A DNA stretch of 64,000 nt from Desulfobulbus alkaliphilus. Its GTDB lineage: Bacteria; Desulfobacterota; Desulfobulbia; Desulfobulbales; Desulfobulbaceae. The stretch's first letter is position 1. The number at the start of each line of letters is the position of its first letter. Positions 1 through 9,316 of this stretch are shown in pieces. Location of the stretch: contig NZ_JAFFQC010000001.1 in the NCBI RefSeq assembly GCF_016918545.1, positions 124,001 to 188,000 of the forward strand, given 5' to 3'. The translations under genes and the position numbers were made by a program. The notes beneath the pieces were generated by a model, which was given only the letters and a program-made list of their open reading frames with translations, searched no databases and was not told the origin of the DNA.

Positions 1-2
1 TC

Positions 3-1046
3 TGCAATGCCGACGAAGGCGATCCGGGCGCTTTCATGGACCGAGCCATTCTTGAGAGCACACCCCACGCCCTCCTGGAAGGCATCCTCATTGCCGCCTA
101 CGCAGTAGGAGCCGACTGCGCCTACATCTATGTGCGCGCCGAGTACCCCCTGGCGGTGCGGCGACTGAAGCGAGCGATCCGCGAAGCGCTTCGCGCCAAT
201 CTCCTGGGGACAGCTATCTGCGGCAGCGCTTTCAGTCTCACCATCCAGATCCGTCTGGGCGCCGGTGCTTTTGTCTGCGGTGAAGAAACAGCCCTGATCG
301 CCTCGGTCGAGGGCGGCCGCGGCGTGCCTCGGCCACGTCCCCCTTATCCCGCCGAAAAAGGTCTCTGGGGGCGCCCCACCCTGATCAACAACGTCGAAAC
401 CCTTGCCAATGTCCCGGGGATCATCCAGCGGGGCGCGGACTGGTTCGCCGGTCTCGGCACGGAAAAAAGCAAGGGCACCAAGGTCTTCGCCCTCACCGGG
501 ACTATCAACAACGCCGGCCTGATCGAAGTGCCCATGGGCATGACCCTGCGTGAGATCGTTGAAGAGATCGGCGGTGGCATTCCCGGTGGTCATACCTTCA
601 AAGCCGTTCAGACCGGTGGCCCCTCAGGGGGCTGCATCCCCGCTGAACACCTGGACACCCCGGTGAGTTATGAAAATTTAAGCGCCCTCGGTTCAATCAT
701 GGGATCCGGCGGCATGATCGTTATGGACGAGACCACCTCCATGGTTGATATCGTCACCTATTTCATGGCCTTCAGTATGGAAGAATCCTGCGGCAAATGC
801 GTACCCTGCCGGGTAGGCACAGCACAGATGCACACCCTGCTGAAAAAATTCCAAACCCGAACCGCCATCGATGACGATCTCACCACTCTGGAGAGCCTCT
901 GTCACCTGGTGCGGAACACCAGCCTCTGTGGTCTGGGACAATCGGCTCCCAACCCGGTGCTCAGCACCCTGAACTATTTTCGCCCGGAGTATCTCGAGCG
1001 CATCACCGGTCCTGTTGACCCCTGCCGCCAGGAGGAAAAACAATGA
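3..1046 (+). CDS. hoxF: NAD-reducing hydrogenase diaphorase subunit HoxF (5' end cut off by the window)
   Basis: The open frame runs in from the left edge; the first codons read [14 protein letters not shown], a NuoF/HoxF signature, so the N-terminal part lies outside the window. The FMN/NADH-binding stretch [13 protein letters not shown] follows, and near the C-terminus CGKCVPC plus a later Cys (SLCGLG) form the NuoF-type [4Fe-4S] site. HoxF oxidises or reduces NAD(H) and passes electrons through HoxU to the HoxYH hydrogenase. The stop overlaps the hoxU start (ATGA), so the genes are translationally coupled. The assignment as HoxF rather than complex I NuoF rests on the hoxU-hoxY-hoxH genes that follow. 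Whether the N-terminal NuoE-like domain is present cannot be seen. Confidence 0.9.
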   Translation, partial: CNADEGDPGAFMDRAILESTPHALLEGILIAAYAVGADCAYIYVRAEYPLAVRRLKRAIREALRANLLGTAICGSAFSLTIQIRLGAGAFVCGEETALIASVEGGRGVPRPRPPYPAEKGLWGRPTLINNVETLANVPGIIQRGADWFAGLGTEKSKGTKVFALTGTINNAGLIEVPMGMTLREIVEEIGGGIPGGHTFKAVQTGGPSGGCIPAEHLDTPVSYENLSALGSIMGSGGMIVMDETTSMVDIVTYFMAFSMEESCGKCVPCRVGTAQMHTLLKKFQTRTAIDDDLTTLESLCHLVRNTSLCGLGQSAPNPVLSTLNYFRPEYLERITGPVDPCRQEEKQ

Positions 1047-1762
1047 CCGCCGCCCAGATCCTCACCCTGACAATCGATGGCAAACATGTCAGCGGCCTGG
1101 CCCATGAGACTCTTTTACAGGTAGCCCTGGAAAACGATATTGCCATTCCAACACTCTGCTGCCTGGAGGGATTGTCAAACCAGGGATCGTGCCGATTGTG
1201 CATGGTTGAGATCGCCGGCACGACCAAGCCTCAACCCGCCTGCGTCACCCTCATCCAGGAGGGTATGGTGGTCATTACCCAATCGGAAAATCTGCGCACA
1301 TATCGCCGCACAATCATTGAACTGCTCTTTTCGGAACGGAACCATATCTGCGCGGTCTGCGTTGCCAACGAGCATTGCGAACTGCAGACCCTGGCCCGCG
1401 ACCTGGGTGTCGACCATATCAGTTTTCCCGGTCGCTATCCGGCTCTGCCGGTCGACGCCTCCCACGACCGTTTTGTCCTCGATCACAACCGCTGCATCCT
1501 CTGCACGCGTTGCGTGCGGGTGTGTGCCGAAATCGAAGGCGCCCACACCTGGGACATTCAGGGCCGCGGCATCCGCAGCCTCATTACCGCCGATTTCAAC
1601 TCCCCCTGGGGACAATCGACCACCTGCACCAGTTGCGGCAAATGCGTCCAGGTCTGCCCCACCGGGGCTCTCTTTGAAAAGGGCAGATCGGTTGCCGAGA
1701 TGCTGAAAAAGCGGCCATCCCTGCCCTACCTCGTCTCCAACCGCACCAGGGAACAACAATGA
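1043..1762 (+). CDS. hoxU: Hydrogenase diaphorase iron-sulfur subunit HoxU
   Basis: This 239-residue protein has the NuoG/HoxU N-terminal layout. A plant-type [2Fe-2S] site ([15 protein letters not shown] with a later Cys) comes first, then a Cys/His region (HICAVC, NEHC), then two ferredoxin-like [4Fe-4S] motifs ([11 protein letters not shown] and [12 protein letters not shown]). It is the electron wire between HoxF and HoxY. Its start overlaps the hoxF stop and its own stop overlaps the hoxY start (ATGA at 1759), so it belongs to one coupled operon. The length matches typical HoxU and is far shorter than NuoG, which argues against complex I. Confidence 0.93.
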   Translation: MTAAQILTLTIDGKHVSGLAHETLLQVALENDIAIPTLCCLEGLSNQGSCRLCMVEIAGTTKPQPACVTLIQEGMVVITQSENLRTYRRTIIELLFSERNHICAVCVANEHCELQTLARDLGVDHISFPGRYPALPVDASHDRFVLDHNRCILCTRCVRVCAEIEGAHTWDIQGRGIRSLITADFNSPWGQSTTCTSCGKCVQVCPTGALFEKGRSVAEMLKKRPSLPYLVSNRTREQQ

Positions 1763-2292
1763 ACAAACCTCGACTGGCAACCCTCTGGCTCGACGGCTGC
1801 TCCGGCTGCCACATGTCCCTTCTTGATACCGACGAACGGTTACTGGACCTGGCCGCCAGGGTCGATCTGGTGTACAGCCCCCTGGTTGACTGCAAGCTCT
1901 ATCCGGAGGCGGTGGATATTGCCTGCATCGAGGGTGCGGTAAGCACGGCTGAAGACGAATGCCGGCTGCGCAGCGTACGGGAGCGAACCAAATGTCTCAT
2001 CGCCCTGGGCGATTGCGCCGTCACCGGCAATGTCCCGGCCATGCGCAACACCTGGGGCACCGATACGGTCCTTCGCTCAGTCTACCTGGAGCGTGAAGCC
2101 CTCGCGGCGCGGATCCCGACAGAGGATCTGCCGCTGCTCAGCGACAAAGCCCTGCCATTGCATACCTTCGTCAAGGTGGACTTTTTCCTTCCGGGCTGCC
2201 CGCCCTCTGCTGACACAATCTTTTCCGCTCTCACCGCCCTGATCGAGGGACGAAGCGCCGACCTGCGGCTCAACACCGGTTTCGGCACCTAG
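1759..2292 (+). CDS. hoxY: NAD-reducing [NiFe] hydrogenase small subunit HoxY
   Basis: At 177 residues this is the short small subunit typical of group 3d hydrogenases. The proximal [4Fe-4S] ligands are visible as DGCSGCHMS near residue 10, [14 protein letters not shown] in the middle and [10 protein letters not shown] near the C-terminus. There is no Tat signal, so the enzyme is cytoplasmic. It pairs with HoxH encoded 9 bp downstream and receives electrons from HoxU. Confidence 0.93.
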   Translation: MNKPRLATLWLDGCSGCHMSLLDTDERLLDLAARVDLVYSPLVDCKLYPEAVDIACIEGAVSTAEDECRLRSVRERTKCLIALGDCAVTGNVPAMRNTWGTDTVLRSVYLEREALAARIPTEDLPLLSDKALPLHTFVKVDFFLPGCPPSADTIFSALTALIEGRSADLRLNTGFGT

Positions 2293-2301
2293 GAGTTCGC
2301 C

Positions 2302-3723
2302 ATGGAACAGCAGATCACCATCGAACCGGTCACCCGCATCGAAGGCCACGCCAAAATCAGCCTGTTTCTCAATGATTCCGGACAGGTTGCCGATGCCCGC
2401 TTCCAGGTCACCCAGATCCGCGGATTCGAAAAATTCGTCGAGGGCCGCCCCTTTTTCGAAATGCCTTCCCTGACCGCACGGACCTGCGGCATCTGTCCGG
2501 TCAGCCACGAACTGGCCTCAGCCAAGGCCTGCGATCAATTGTTGGCGGTGACCATTCCCGAAACCGCCAAAAACCTGCGGCGCCTGCTCAACTGGGGCCA
2601 ACTTATTCAATCCCATGCCCTGAGTTTCTTTTATCTTTCCGCCCCGGATCTTCTTCTCGGCATGGACCACCCGCCGGAAACACGTCATTTCCTTGGCATC
2701 GCCGCCCAGGACCCGCAGTTCGCCCGGGACGGCATCAGGCTGCGCCAGTTCGGCCAGCAGGTCATCGAACGGCTGGCCGGCCGGCGCATCCATCCCTCCT
2801 GGGTGGTGCCCGGCGGAGTAAACACCCCATTGTCGGAAGAGACCCGGACCGATCTCCTCAATGATATCCCCGAAGTCAAAAACCTGGCACTCAGCCACCT
2901 GCAACGGTTTAAACAATCACTTGAACAATACCAGGAATACATCGAACACTTCGCTTGTTTCCCCAGCCTGTATCTTGCCCTGACCAACGATGCAAATACC
3001 CTGGAACACTATGACGGCCGGCTGCGAATCATCGATCAACAGGGAACCCTCCTCAAGGACAGCAGCTCTCCGACTGAGTATGCTTCCTGGATCGGCGAAG
3101 CCATTGAACCCTGGAGCTATCTCAAATTCCCCTACTACGTACCCCACGGCTATCCCGATGGCATGTACCGGGTCGGCCCATTGGCCCGGCTCAACATCGC
3201 CGCCCGTTGCGGCACCGAACTGGCCGACCGGGAACTGGACGCTTTCCGGGCTCTCCAGGCGGGCCCGATCCAGAGTTCCTTTCATTACCATTACGCCCGT
3301 CTGATCGAAATCCTCTACGCGGTCGAGATGATCGAAAACCTGCTCAGCGACCCGGCTATAACCGATCAGCGGGTCCGGGCCACCGCAGGCGTCAACAACA
3401 CCGAGGCCGTCGGCATGATGGAAGCCCCCCGGGGCACACTCATTCATCATTACAAGGTCAGCAACGACGGCCTGATTCAGTGGGCCAACCTGATCATCGC
3501 CACTGGCCACAACAATCTGGCCATGCACCGGGGGATACTGCAGGCAGCGCAGCGGTATCTGGGCCATGGTGAACTCCACGAAGGACTGCTCAACCGTATC
3601 GAAGCCGTCATCCGTGCCTTTGACCCCTGCCTGGCCTGTTCCACCCACGCGGTGGGACATATGCCCCTGGACGTACAGTTGATCGGACCGGACGGTACCA
3701 GACTGAAGCACATCCGGCGTTGA
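2302..3723 (+). CDS. hoxH: NAD-reducing [NiFe] hydrogenase large subunit HoxH
   Basis: The 473-residue large subunit carries both nickel-binding motifs: [10 protein letters not shown] (Cys62, Cys65) and DPCLACSTH (Cys443, Cys446) near the C-terminus. All four ligands are cysteine codons, unlike the Mvh large subunit in this window. A 24-residue tail follows His449. In this family such a tail is cut off by a maturation protease after Ni-Fe insertion. No hoxW protease lies directly after the gene; the only protease of that class here is the one at 19818-20363. Last gene of the visible hox operon. Confidence 0.95.
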   Translation: MEQQITIEPVTRIEGHAKISLFLNDSGQVADARFQVTQIRGFEKFVEGRPFFEMPSLTARTCGICPVSHELASAKACDQLLAVTIPETAKNLRRLLNWGQLIQSHALSFFYLSAPDLLLGMDHPPETRHFLGIAAQDPQFARDGIRLRQFGQQVIERLAGRRIHPSWVVPGGVNTPLSEETRTDLLNDIPEVKNLALSHLQRFKQSLEQYQEYIEHFACFPSLYLALTNDANTLEHYDGRLRIIDQQGTLLKDSSSPTEYASWIGEAIEPWSYLKFPYYVPHGYPDGMYRVGPLARLNIAARCGTELADRELDAFRALQAGPIQSSFHYHYARLIEILYAVEMIENLLSDPAITDQRVRATAGVNNTEAVGMMEAPRGTLIHHYKVSNDGLIQWANLIIATGHNNLAMHRGILQAAQRYLGHGELHEGLLNRIEAVIRAFDPCLACSTHAVGHMPLDVQLIGPDGTRLKHIRR

Positions 3724-3731
3724 ACTCTTTC

Positions 3732-3760
3732 ACCTGAATCCGTGACGGCTGGATTCAGGT
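3732..3760 (+). repeat. Repeat E copy forming a hairpin after hoxH
   Basis: A 10-bp perfect inverted repeat (ACCTGAATCC / GGATTCAGGT) encloses the 9-nt loop GTGACGGCT, 8 bp after the hoxH stop. It is a compact copy of the dispersed E repeat and could act as a transcription terminator, although only a short T run follows. Confidence 0.75.
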
Positions 3761-3883
3761 TTCATCGACCTGCACATCGCTCGACCGGCCTCTGCACACG
3801 AGTCGCTGCCAACGTTCCGCAATGAAAAGGCTGACATGAACAGTTGTTCGAACTTTTTTGCTTGACTACCGACGGAGAAAAAA

Positions 3884-4321
3884 ATGGTAAAAAAAATCCT
3901 GGTTGCCTTTGATGGTTCCGAGCAATCGATGTATTCTTTTGCCTATGCTCTGGATCTGGCAGGAAATTGCTCGTCTGCTGTCCAGGAAATCAATGTGGTT
4001 GCCGTAGTGCAATTGCCGGAACTGGTTCTGGATGGTGACATGGATGAAATCATCGCGAACACCACCCGGCAATACCATGATATTTTCAAGGAGTTACATG
4101 ACCAAGCCGCAGCACGGCAGGTTCAGATCACCACCGAGGTGCTCGTCGGTAACCCTGCTGATCAGGTCATCCGTTATGCTGTTGATCATGACATTGACAT
4201 GATTTTTGCCGGTCAAACCGGTAAATCAGAAGTGCAAAGCTGGCTGATGGGTTCGGTCTCCAGGCGCATCGTCATTTATGCTCCCTGTTCGGTCGCCATA
4301 ATCAAGCAAAAACCGAAGTGA
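3884..4321 (+). CDS. Universal stress protein (UspA family)
   Basis: A single-domain 145-residue Usp. It starts MVKKILVAFDGSEQS, the usual first strand and ATP loop, and near the C-terminus has GQTGKSEVQSWLMGSVS, which fits the G-2X-G-9X-G-S/T nucleotide-binding motif. The ATP-binding subclass is therefore likely. A GGAG ribosome site precedes the ATG. It stands between the hox operon and crcB and may be co-transcribed with crcB. The cellular role of individual Usp proteins cannot be told from sequence. Confidence 0.9.
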   Translation: MVKKILVAFDGSEQSMYSFAYALDLAGNCSSAVQEINVVAVVQLPELVLDGDMDEIIANTTRQYHDIFKELHDQAAARQVQITTEVLVGNPADQVIRYAVDHDIDMIFAGQTGKSEVQSWLMGSVSRRIVIYAPCSVAIIKQKPK

Positions 4322-4322
4322 G

Positions 4323-4344
4323 GTCCAGCCGTCAAGGATTCAGG
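4323..4344 (-). repeat. Repeat E single end, directly after the usp stop
   Basis: Reads GTCCAGCCGTCAAGGATTCAGG on the plus strand apart from trimming, i.e. the E-repeat left end (CCTGAATCCGTGACGGCTGG) in reverse orientation with one mismatch. It begins 1 bp after the usp stop codon and ends 22 bp before crcB. Confidence 0.7.
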
Positions 4345-4366
4345 ATAAAGAAACGGCTCCATAACA

Positions 4367-4744
4367 ATGGGATACAAATTGCTGCTGGTCATGGTGGGGG
4401 GTAGTCTGGGTGCGGCGAGTCGGTACGGAATCGGTCTGCTGAGTGCCAGGCTCTGGGGGGCAAGTTTCCCCTGGGGCACCCTCATCGTCAATCTTGTGGG
4501 CTGCTTTCTTGTCGGTCTGCTTTTTGCTCTGGCGGACCGCAGCCGCTTGCTGTCGCCGGATATTCGACTTTTGCTTATCACCGGTTACCTGGGGGCACTG
4601 ACCACTTTTTCCACCTTTTCCCTGGAAACCGTCAATGCCGGTCGTGCCGGCCTGGTTCTTCAGCCGCTGACCAACATTCTTGCTAACAATCTGGGCGGGC
4701 TGACACTGGCCTATGTAGGGCTGCGGCTGGGCGGATTGAAATAA
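4367..4744 (+). CDS. crcB: Fluoride ion channel CrcB/Fluc
   Basis: A 125-residue, four-helix membrane protein with Fluc signatures: GGSLGAASRYG at the N-terminus, GTLIVNLVGCFLVG in helix 2 and GYLGALTTFSTFSLE in helix 3. Fluc channels are dual-topology dimers that let cytoplasmic fluoride leak out. I looked for a fluoride riboswitch in the 45-bp leader and saw none; the leader mostly consists of a repeat E end. Full length for the family. Confidence 0.93.
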   Translation: MGYKLLLVMVGGSLGAASRYGIGLLSARLWGASFPWGTLIVNLVGCFLVGLLFALADRSRLLSPDIRLLLITGYLGALTTFSTFSLETVNAGRAGLVLQPLTNILANNLGGLTLAYVGLRLGGLK

Positions 4745-5162
4745 GACCTGCCGAGAACAGCGGGAGAAGAGATCGGCGGGGCGACAGCCCTGCCAGCAGC
4801 TTGTTAAAAAAATAACCCGGATCCGTGAGCATTTGTCCGGGCATCGGCTGTACACAGGTACATTGCACGGATGTCTTACCGGAATATCCTGTTGACTGGC
4901 AACTACCTGATTTGCTATAGCGTAACCATAGTTTGCCAGACTGATTCCACCCCATGTCACAGGTACTTGCTTCGCACCGCAACCGCAGGGAGAGGATGCA
5001 CCGCGCGGCAAGGCATCCTGCCACCAGAGCGAGATGAACCTTATGGAACAAAAGAGGCGATACTCCACCTATCATTCGATTCATGATCGGCCACCGGTCG
5101 CTCTGCCGCCTCTCCGGCAAAGCGGCAAGAGTTCAGCTCAAACGCATGCTGCAGGATCTTCT
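4745..5162. other. Intergenic stretch with one repeat E end
   Basis: No convincing gene is seen between crcB and coaD. Positions 4816-4841 hold an E-repeat end (CCCGGATCCGTGAGC) that folds with TCCGGG into a 6-bp stem hairpin. The rest shows no protein similarity I can recognise on either strand. Open frames crossing it lack ribosome sites and have shadow-like composition. Confidence 0.6.
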
Positions 5163-5693
5163 ATGAAAGGAATCTACGCTGGAAGCTACGACCCGCCAAC
5201 CAATGGTCATTTATGGATGATCGAGCAGGGATCGCGACTTTTCAACGAATTTTATGTCGCTGTCGGCGAAAATTCGCAGAAAGAATACACCTTCAGCCTG
5301 GAAGAACGGATGGACATGCTGGAAGAGATGTGCGCACGTCTCCCCAATGTCAGGGTAGTGCACTTTGAGAATAAATTCCTGGTCAAATATGCTGAATCCA
5401 TTGGTGTGGATTACATTCTCCGCGGCATCAGAAACGAAAAAGATTACACCTATGAACGAGGCATGCGCTACGTCAACTGCAACATGAACAAAAGGATTCA
5501 GACGCTGTTCATGATGTCGCCCCGCGAACTGGTTGAGGTCAGCTCCAGTCTGGTCAAAGGCCTGGTCGGCTCGGATGACTGGGAACAGGTGGTCAGGGAG
5601 TATGTGCCTGAATCTGTCTACTTCAGGATGCTGGATAAATTCCATGCCCTGCGTCCTCGGCAAACCCACCGCCGTCATCTCGAAAAAATCTGA
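5163..5693 (+). CDS. coaD: Phosphopantetheine adenylyltransferase (CoaD-like)
   Basis: The nucleotidyltransferase signature GSYDPPTNGH lies at the N-terminus (canonical CoaD has GSFDPxTxGH). FSLEERMDML, a RGIRNEKDYTYE stretch (CoaD: RGLRxxxDFEYE) and VSSSLVKGL near the end are all CoaD landmarks. The enzyme makes dephospho-CoA from 4'-phosphopantetheine and ATP. The frame is open upstream to 5034, but I start at 5163 because AGGA sits 7 bp before it and the homology begins there. That gives 176 residues against about 160 for the family. The C-terminal tail lacks the usual GGxVxxxVP segment, so a CoaD-like paralogue is possible. Confidence 0.8.
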   Translation: MKGIYAGSYDPPTNGHLWMIEQGSRLFNEFYVAVGENSQKEYTFSLEERMDMLEEMCARLPNVRVVHFENKFLVKYAESIGVDYILRGIRNEKDYTYERGMRYVNCNMNKRIQTLFMMSPRELVEVSSSLVKGLVGSDDWEQVVREYVPESVYFRMLDKFHALRPRQTHRRHLEKI

Positions 5694-5761
5694 ACAACTG
5701 AAAAACGGCCACCTTCGGTCCCTAAAAAAGTACTGCCCCCTGCCATCGAATCGGTTTACCA

Positions 5762-5789
5762 TTGATATATTCTATCAATAGTATATAAA
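5762..5789 (+). promoter_or_regulatory. Predicted sigma-70 promoter for the tRNA-Sec
   Basis: TTGATA at 5762-5767 and TATAAA at 5784-5789 are separated by 16 bp. Transcription would begin around 5796-5800, practically at the first base of the predicted tRNA, so the 5' leader would be very short or absent. Confidence 0.6.
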
Positions 5790-5799
5790 AAACCGATCC

Positions 5800-5893
5800 G
5801 ACTGGTTGAGCTGGCTGGTGCCGGCCGCGGGCTTCAACCCCGTTGGGCTGCCTGTGAAAGGGAAGCCGTTTGGTTCGATTCCAAAACCAGTCT
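5800..5893 (+). tRNA. selC: Probable selenocysteine tRNA (anticodon UCA)
   Basis: The acceptor strand GACTGGT (5800-5806) pairs with ACCAGTC (5886-5892). A 6-bp D stem GCTGGC/GCCGGC closes the tiny loop TGGT, a hallmark of bacterial tRNA-Sec. The anticodon arm has a 5-bp stem (GCGGG/CCCGT) and loop CTTCAAC with TCA at 5834-5836. A long variable arm (GGCT...AGCC) spans 5845-5868, and the T arm is TTTGG-TTCGATT-CCAAA. Two features are odd. Acceptor plus T stem total 12 bp rather than the usual 13, and the discriminator position is T with no encoded CCA, whereas G73 is usual. The UGA-containing mvhA gene nearby gives it a client. Confidence 0.75.
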
Positions 5894-6021
5894 CCTCGCT
5901 CCAGCCGCAACCACCCACCGGTGTGGGGAGGAAAAAGAAGTGCCCACCTACCTGCAACCGTTCAAGTGCCGCTGTGCTGAGCCCCTCAGTCCCGTGCAGG
6001 GCACGGACCTCGTCGGCCCTG

Positions 6022-6732
6022 TCAGCGATTCAACCGCCTGTCAAGAAACGACAGCCAGGCATCAAATCCCTCGCCGCTGGTGGCTGAGAGCGCCATCAAC
6101 TCCAGGTCGGGCTTGAGAAGACCTGCCTCTTTGCGAACCTCTTCCATGGAAAAATCGAAATAAGGGAGCAGGTCCACCTTGGTAAGGAGAACCAAATCAG
6201 CTCCTTTGAAGGTGGCCGGATATTTAGCCGGTTTATCCGAACCCTCCGGCACCGACAGCAGGACCACTCGGATATGTTCACCCAGATCAAAGGTGGCCGG
6301 ACAGACCAGATTCCCGACATTTTCGATGAAAATCAGGTCGTAACCGGCACCCTTGGCAAAATGCTCCAGCACATGCAGGCCGCCATGGACCAGGGGTGCG
6401 TCCAGATGGCAGGCCCCGCCGGTGGTGAGCTGCACCGCCGGCACTCCCTTGGCGCGGATACGTTCAGCATCGCGCTCGGTCTCGATGTCACCCTCGATCA
6501 CGCCAATCCGCACTGTATCGCGCATGGCCTCGATGGTTCGCTCAAGCAAGGTGGTTTTACCGGAACCGGGACTGGAAATGAGGTTGATGGCCACGGCCCC
6601 CATCTTCTCAATATGCTGCCGGTTGGACATTGCCTGTTGGACGTTGGCCGCCAACAGACTCTGGTTGACTTCGACCACTTTGGGGTCGTGATGATGGTGC
6701 TCGTGCAGTTGACAGCCGCAGGTATCACACAT
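6022..6732 (-). CDS. hypB: Hydrogenase nickel incorporation GTPase HypB
   Basis: 236 residues. The N-terminus has the high-affinity metal motif MCDTCGCQ followed by a His-rich stretch (HEHHHH). The SIMIBI GTPase P-loop SSPGSGKTT, a switch region (EGDIETERDAERI) and TKVDLLPY follow. HypB works with HypA to deliver nickel to the large-subunit precursor. It is the last gene of the hypFCDEAB operon, 4 bp after hypA, and would serve both HoxH and MvhA. Confidence 0.97.
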   Translation of the reverse strand: MCDTCGCQLHEHHHHDPKVVEVNQSLLAANVQQAMSNRQHIEKMGAVAINLISSPGSGKTTLLERTIEAMRDTVRIGVIEGDIETERDAERIRAKGVPAVQLTTGGACHLDAPLVHGGLHVLEHFAKGAGYDLIFIENVGNLVCPATFDLGEHIRVVLLSVPEGSDKPAKYPATFKGADLVLLTKVDLLPYFDFSMEEVRKEAGLLKPDLELMALSATSGEGFDAWLSFLDRRLNR

Positions 6733-6736
6733 GGGA

Positions 6737-7123
6737 CTACTCCATTTCTACTTGATTGAGAATCAGTTCGGTGCCGCCTTGAGGGGAGAGACGATTCGAC
6801 CCGCACCAGGGACATTTTCTGGCCGCCAGACCATGACGGGCCAGGTCCAGCCGTTCACTCTGCCTGGGGAAAGGGATAAGCGCCACTTTGTTGCACTCCA
6901 GACAGATGTATTCCGGGTCCGGAGTCTCCATGTCAAGAACCGCATCCCGGGTAGCCGGCCGCTCCGCCTTGAGAATATTGAAGCCAAAGGCAAAACTGTC
7001 CTGGACGATACCGGAAAAAGGACCGAGCGTGACCACGACCCGGGTGACCCGGGCAGCCTGATGCTTTCCGGCTAATTCAAGCAATTGTTCGAGCAGGCTC
7101 TGCGCCAGGGAAAGTTCATGCAT
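6737..7123 (-). CDS. hypA: Hydrogenase nickel incorporation protein HypA
   Basis: 128 residues beginning MHELSLAQ; His2 is the nickel ligand in this family. The zinc site is visible as CLEC and CPWCGS in the C-terminal half. HypA hands nickel from HypB to the hydrogenase large subunit. It lies between hypE and hypB in the same orientation. Confidence 0.97.
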   Translation of the reverse strand: MHELSLAQSLLEQLLELAGKHQAARVTRVVVTLGPFSGIVQDSFAFGFNILKAERPATRDAVLDMETPDPEYICLECNKVALIPFPRQSERLDLARHGLAARKCPWCGSNRLSPQGGTELILNQVEME

Positions 7124-7159
7124 TGGAGGAGATGCTCCCGTGAGAGAAAAAACCGGATT

Positions 7160-8176
7160 TCAGCAGATTCTCGGCAACGACTGCCCGGTCAATGGCTCAA
7201 GCAGCCGGGATCCACCAATTCTGGTGGTGAGAGTGACCTGCCCCGCTCCGGGTCCGCTGATCCTGCCGATACGAGCCGCCCCCCTGCCCTCCGGCACCTG
7301 TCGAAGCAATTGCAGAAGGTCTTCCGCCGCTTCCCGGGCACAAACGATGAGGCATTTGCCCTCATTGGCCAGATACAGCGGGTCGAGCCCTATCAGTTCG
7401 CAGGCCGTCGCAACCGGGGCCATGATCGGCAGCCGCTCTTCCTCAATGGTAATATCAACCTTTGACGCCCGGGCAATTTCACAAAGTGCTGTCGCCACTC
7501 CGCCCCGGGTGGGGTCACGGAGCACATGCACCCTACAGGCATCGGACTCCAGCAGGGCGCCGACCAGGCGGTGCAGTGGTTGGGTATCACTGAAGATATC
7601 ACCATCCAGGTCGATGCCCGCCTGACGGCTCATGATGGTAATGCCATGATCGGCAAGGGTACCGGAAAGCAGAACCGTATCCCCCGGCACAGCCATTTTC
7701 ACGGATACATCAAGACGATGAGAGACAATGCCAATGCCGGAGGTATTAATGAACATTCCATCGGCCTTGCCCCGGGGCACCACCTTGGTATCACCAGTGA
7801 CAACAGCCACCCCGGCCGCTTCGCAACAGCGGGCCACCGAGGCAATGATCCGCTCAAGATCCGCCAGCGGAAACCCTTCTTCAATAATCAGCGCCAGACT
7901 GAGGGCGATGGGACGGGCGCCGCGCATGGCCAGATCATTGATGGTCCCATGCACCGCCAGCTCGCCGATATCACCGCCCGGGAAAAACAGGGGGTCCACG
8001 ACAAAAGAGTCGGTGGAAAAGGCAAGACGACCGGCATATTCACCCAGGACGGCGCAGTCTTCCAGGTCGCGCAACTGAGGACTGGTGAGATATTTGAGGA
8101 ACAGGTCGCTGATGAGGTTCTGGCTGGCCAGCCCACCGCTTCCGTGGTCAAGACTGATGATCGAATCTGCTTTCAT
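7160..8176 (-). CDS. hypE: Hydrogenase maturation protein HypE
   Basis: 338 residues of the AIR-synthase/PurM type with the N-terminal LDHGSGG loop. It ends in PRIC: the terminal cysteine is carbamoylated by HypF and dehydrated to the thiocyanate that provides the cyanide ligands of the active-site iron. It follows hypD by 12 bp and precedes hypA. Confidence 0.97.
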   Translation of the reverse strand: MKADSIISLDHGSGGLASQNLISDLFLKYLTSPQLRDLEDCAVLGEYAGRLAFSTDSFVVDPLFFPGGDIGELAVHGTINDLAMRGARPIALSLALIIEEGFPLADLERIIASVARCCEAAGVAVVTGDTKVVPRGKADGMFINTSGIGIVSHRLDVSVKMAVPGDTVLLSGTLADHGITIMSRQAGIDLDGDIFSDTQPLHRLVGALLESDACRVHVLRDPTRGGVATALCEIARASKVDITIEEERLPIMAPVATACELIGLDPLYLANEGKCLIVCAREAAEDLLQLLRQVPEGRGAARIGRISGPGAGQVTLTTRIGGSRLLEPLTGQSLPRIC

Positions 8177-8188
8177 GCCCTTGGTCTG

Positions 8189-9316
8189 TTATGCTTCATA
8201 AGTTTCCCCGCCCCCTTTGCGACTCTTCTTCTCACCGGAGTAGCGAAAAAAAGCGGCACAGGCCCCTTCGCTGGAGACCATACAGGGCCCCACCGGACGT
8301 AACGGTGTGCAACGTGCCCCATAGAGGGGGCAATCCGGTGGCAGCAGGCAGCCCTTGAGAACCTGACCGCAACGGCACCCCCCGGGTTCCCGGGTCGCCT
8401 GCAAGGCAATACCCAATTGCCGCAGGCCGTCAAAATCCTGGTATTCCGTGCGCAGAACCAGACCGCTGGCCGGGATCATGCCCAACCCCCGCCATTCGCT
8501 GTCCGCCGGCGTAAACACTTCCTCCATCAGCATCCTGGCCCTGACATTGCCCTCCTCGCTCACTGCCCGGGTATAGCAGTTGGTTACCCTAGGGCGGCCT
8601 GACTGGATCTGGCGGATCAGGCTGAGCAGGCCGGTGAGAATGTCGGCGGGTTCGAATCCGGCCACGGCACAGGCCAACTGATGTTTCTCCACCAGCGGGC
8701 GATACGCGCCGCTGCCGATGACCGCGCTGACATGCCCGGGGCAGAGCAGTCCATCGACCGGCAGGTCAGGATCATCCATGAGGGCGTCAAGAGCGGCGGG
8801 CATGGTTTTAATCGCAGCTATGATCAGAAAATTATCCACCCCAAGACGCCTGGCCTGCACCAGGGTGGCGGCGATGGTGGGGGCCGTGGTTTCGAAACCG
8901 ACAGCCGCAAACACCACCGTGCACTCCGGTTCTCTTTGCGCCAGGGCCAGGGCATCCATGGGTGAGTAGACAATCTCCACTCGCGCACCGGCGGAGCGGG
9001 CCGTGGCCAGAGAAGCTTCTTCGCTGCCCGGCACCCTGATCAGATCACCAAAGGTGGCAAGGACAACCCGCGGCAATCGGGCGGCGGCGAGCAGGGCATC
9101 GATGTACCCAGCCGGAGTGACACAGACCGGACAGCCGGGACCGGACAGCAAGGTCATCTGTTCGGGAAGCAGCGAACGGATACCATGGCGAAAAATGGCC
9201 ATGGTATGGGTGCCGCAGACCTCCATGATCCGCACCGGCTGCCGCAGACCGCGGGAGATCTCCGCTACCAGAGGCGCTGTGACCTCCCGGCTGCGGAACG
9301 CCTCATTCAACTGCAT
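8189..9316 (-). CDS. hypD: Hydrogenase maturation scaffold HypD
   Basis: 375 residues. The family motifs CGTHT near residue 35, GPGCPVCVT near 66-74 and GFETTAPT are present, as is the Cys-rich C-terminus (CRCGQVLKGC, PDCPLYGARC) that holds the [4Fe-4S] cluster. With HypC it carries the Fe(CN)2CO unit. Its start overlaps the hypC stop by 10 bp. Confidence 0.97.
   Translation of the reverse strand: MQLNEAFRSREVTAPLVAEISRGLRQPVRIMEVCGTHTMAIFRHGIRSLLPEQMTLLSGPGCPVCVTPAGYIDALLAAARLPRVVLATFGDLIRVPGSEEASLATARSAGARVEIVYSPMDALALAQREPECTVVFAAVGFETTAPTIAATLVQARRLGVDNFLIIAAIKTMPAALDALMDDPDLPVDGLLCPGHVSAVIGSGAYRPLVEKHQLACAVAGFEPADILTGLLSLIRQIQSGRPRVTNCYTRAVSEEGNVRARMLMEEVFTPADSEWRGLGMIPASGLVLRTEYQDFDGLRQLGIALQATREPGGCRCGQVLKGCLLPPDCPLYGARCTPLRPVGPCMVSSEGACAAFFRYSGEKKSRKGGGETYEA

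Noticed and set aside
4321-4366. Fluoride riboswitch before crcB
   Set aside because: The leader is too short and shows a repeat E end instead of the conserved riboswitch core.
5905-5945. Terminator hairpin (CCCAC/GTGGG) after tRNA-Sec
   Set aside because: The stem is only 5 bp and no T run follows on either strand.
5806-6087. A 93-codon protein frame across the tRNA-Sec region
   Set aside because: The cloverleaf and its promoter explain the sequence better; the translation has no motif.
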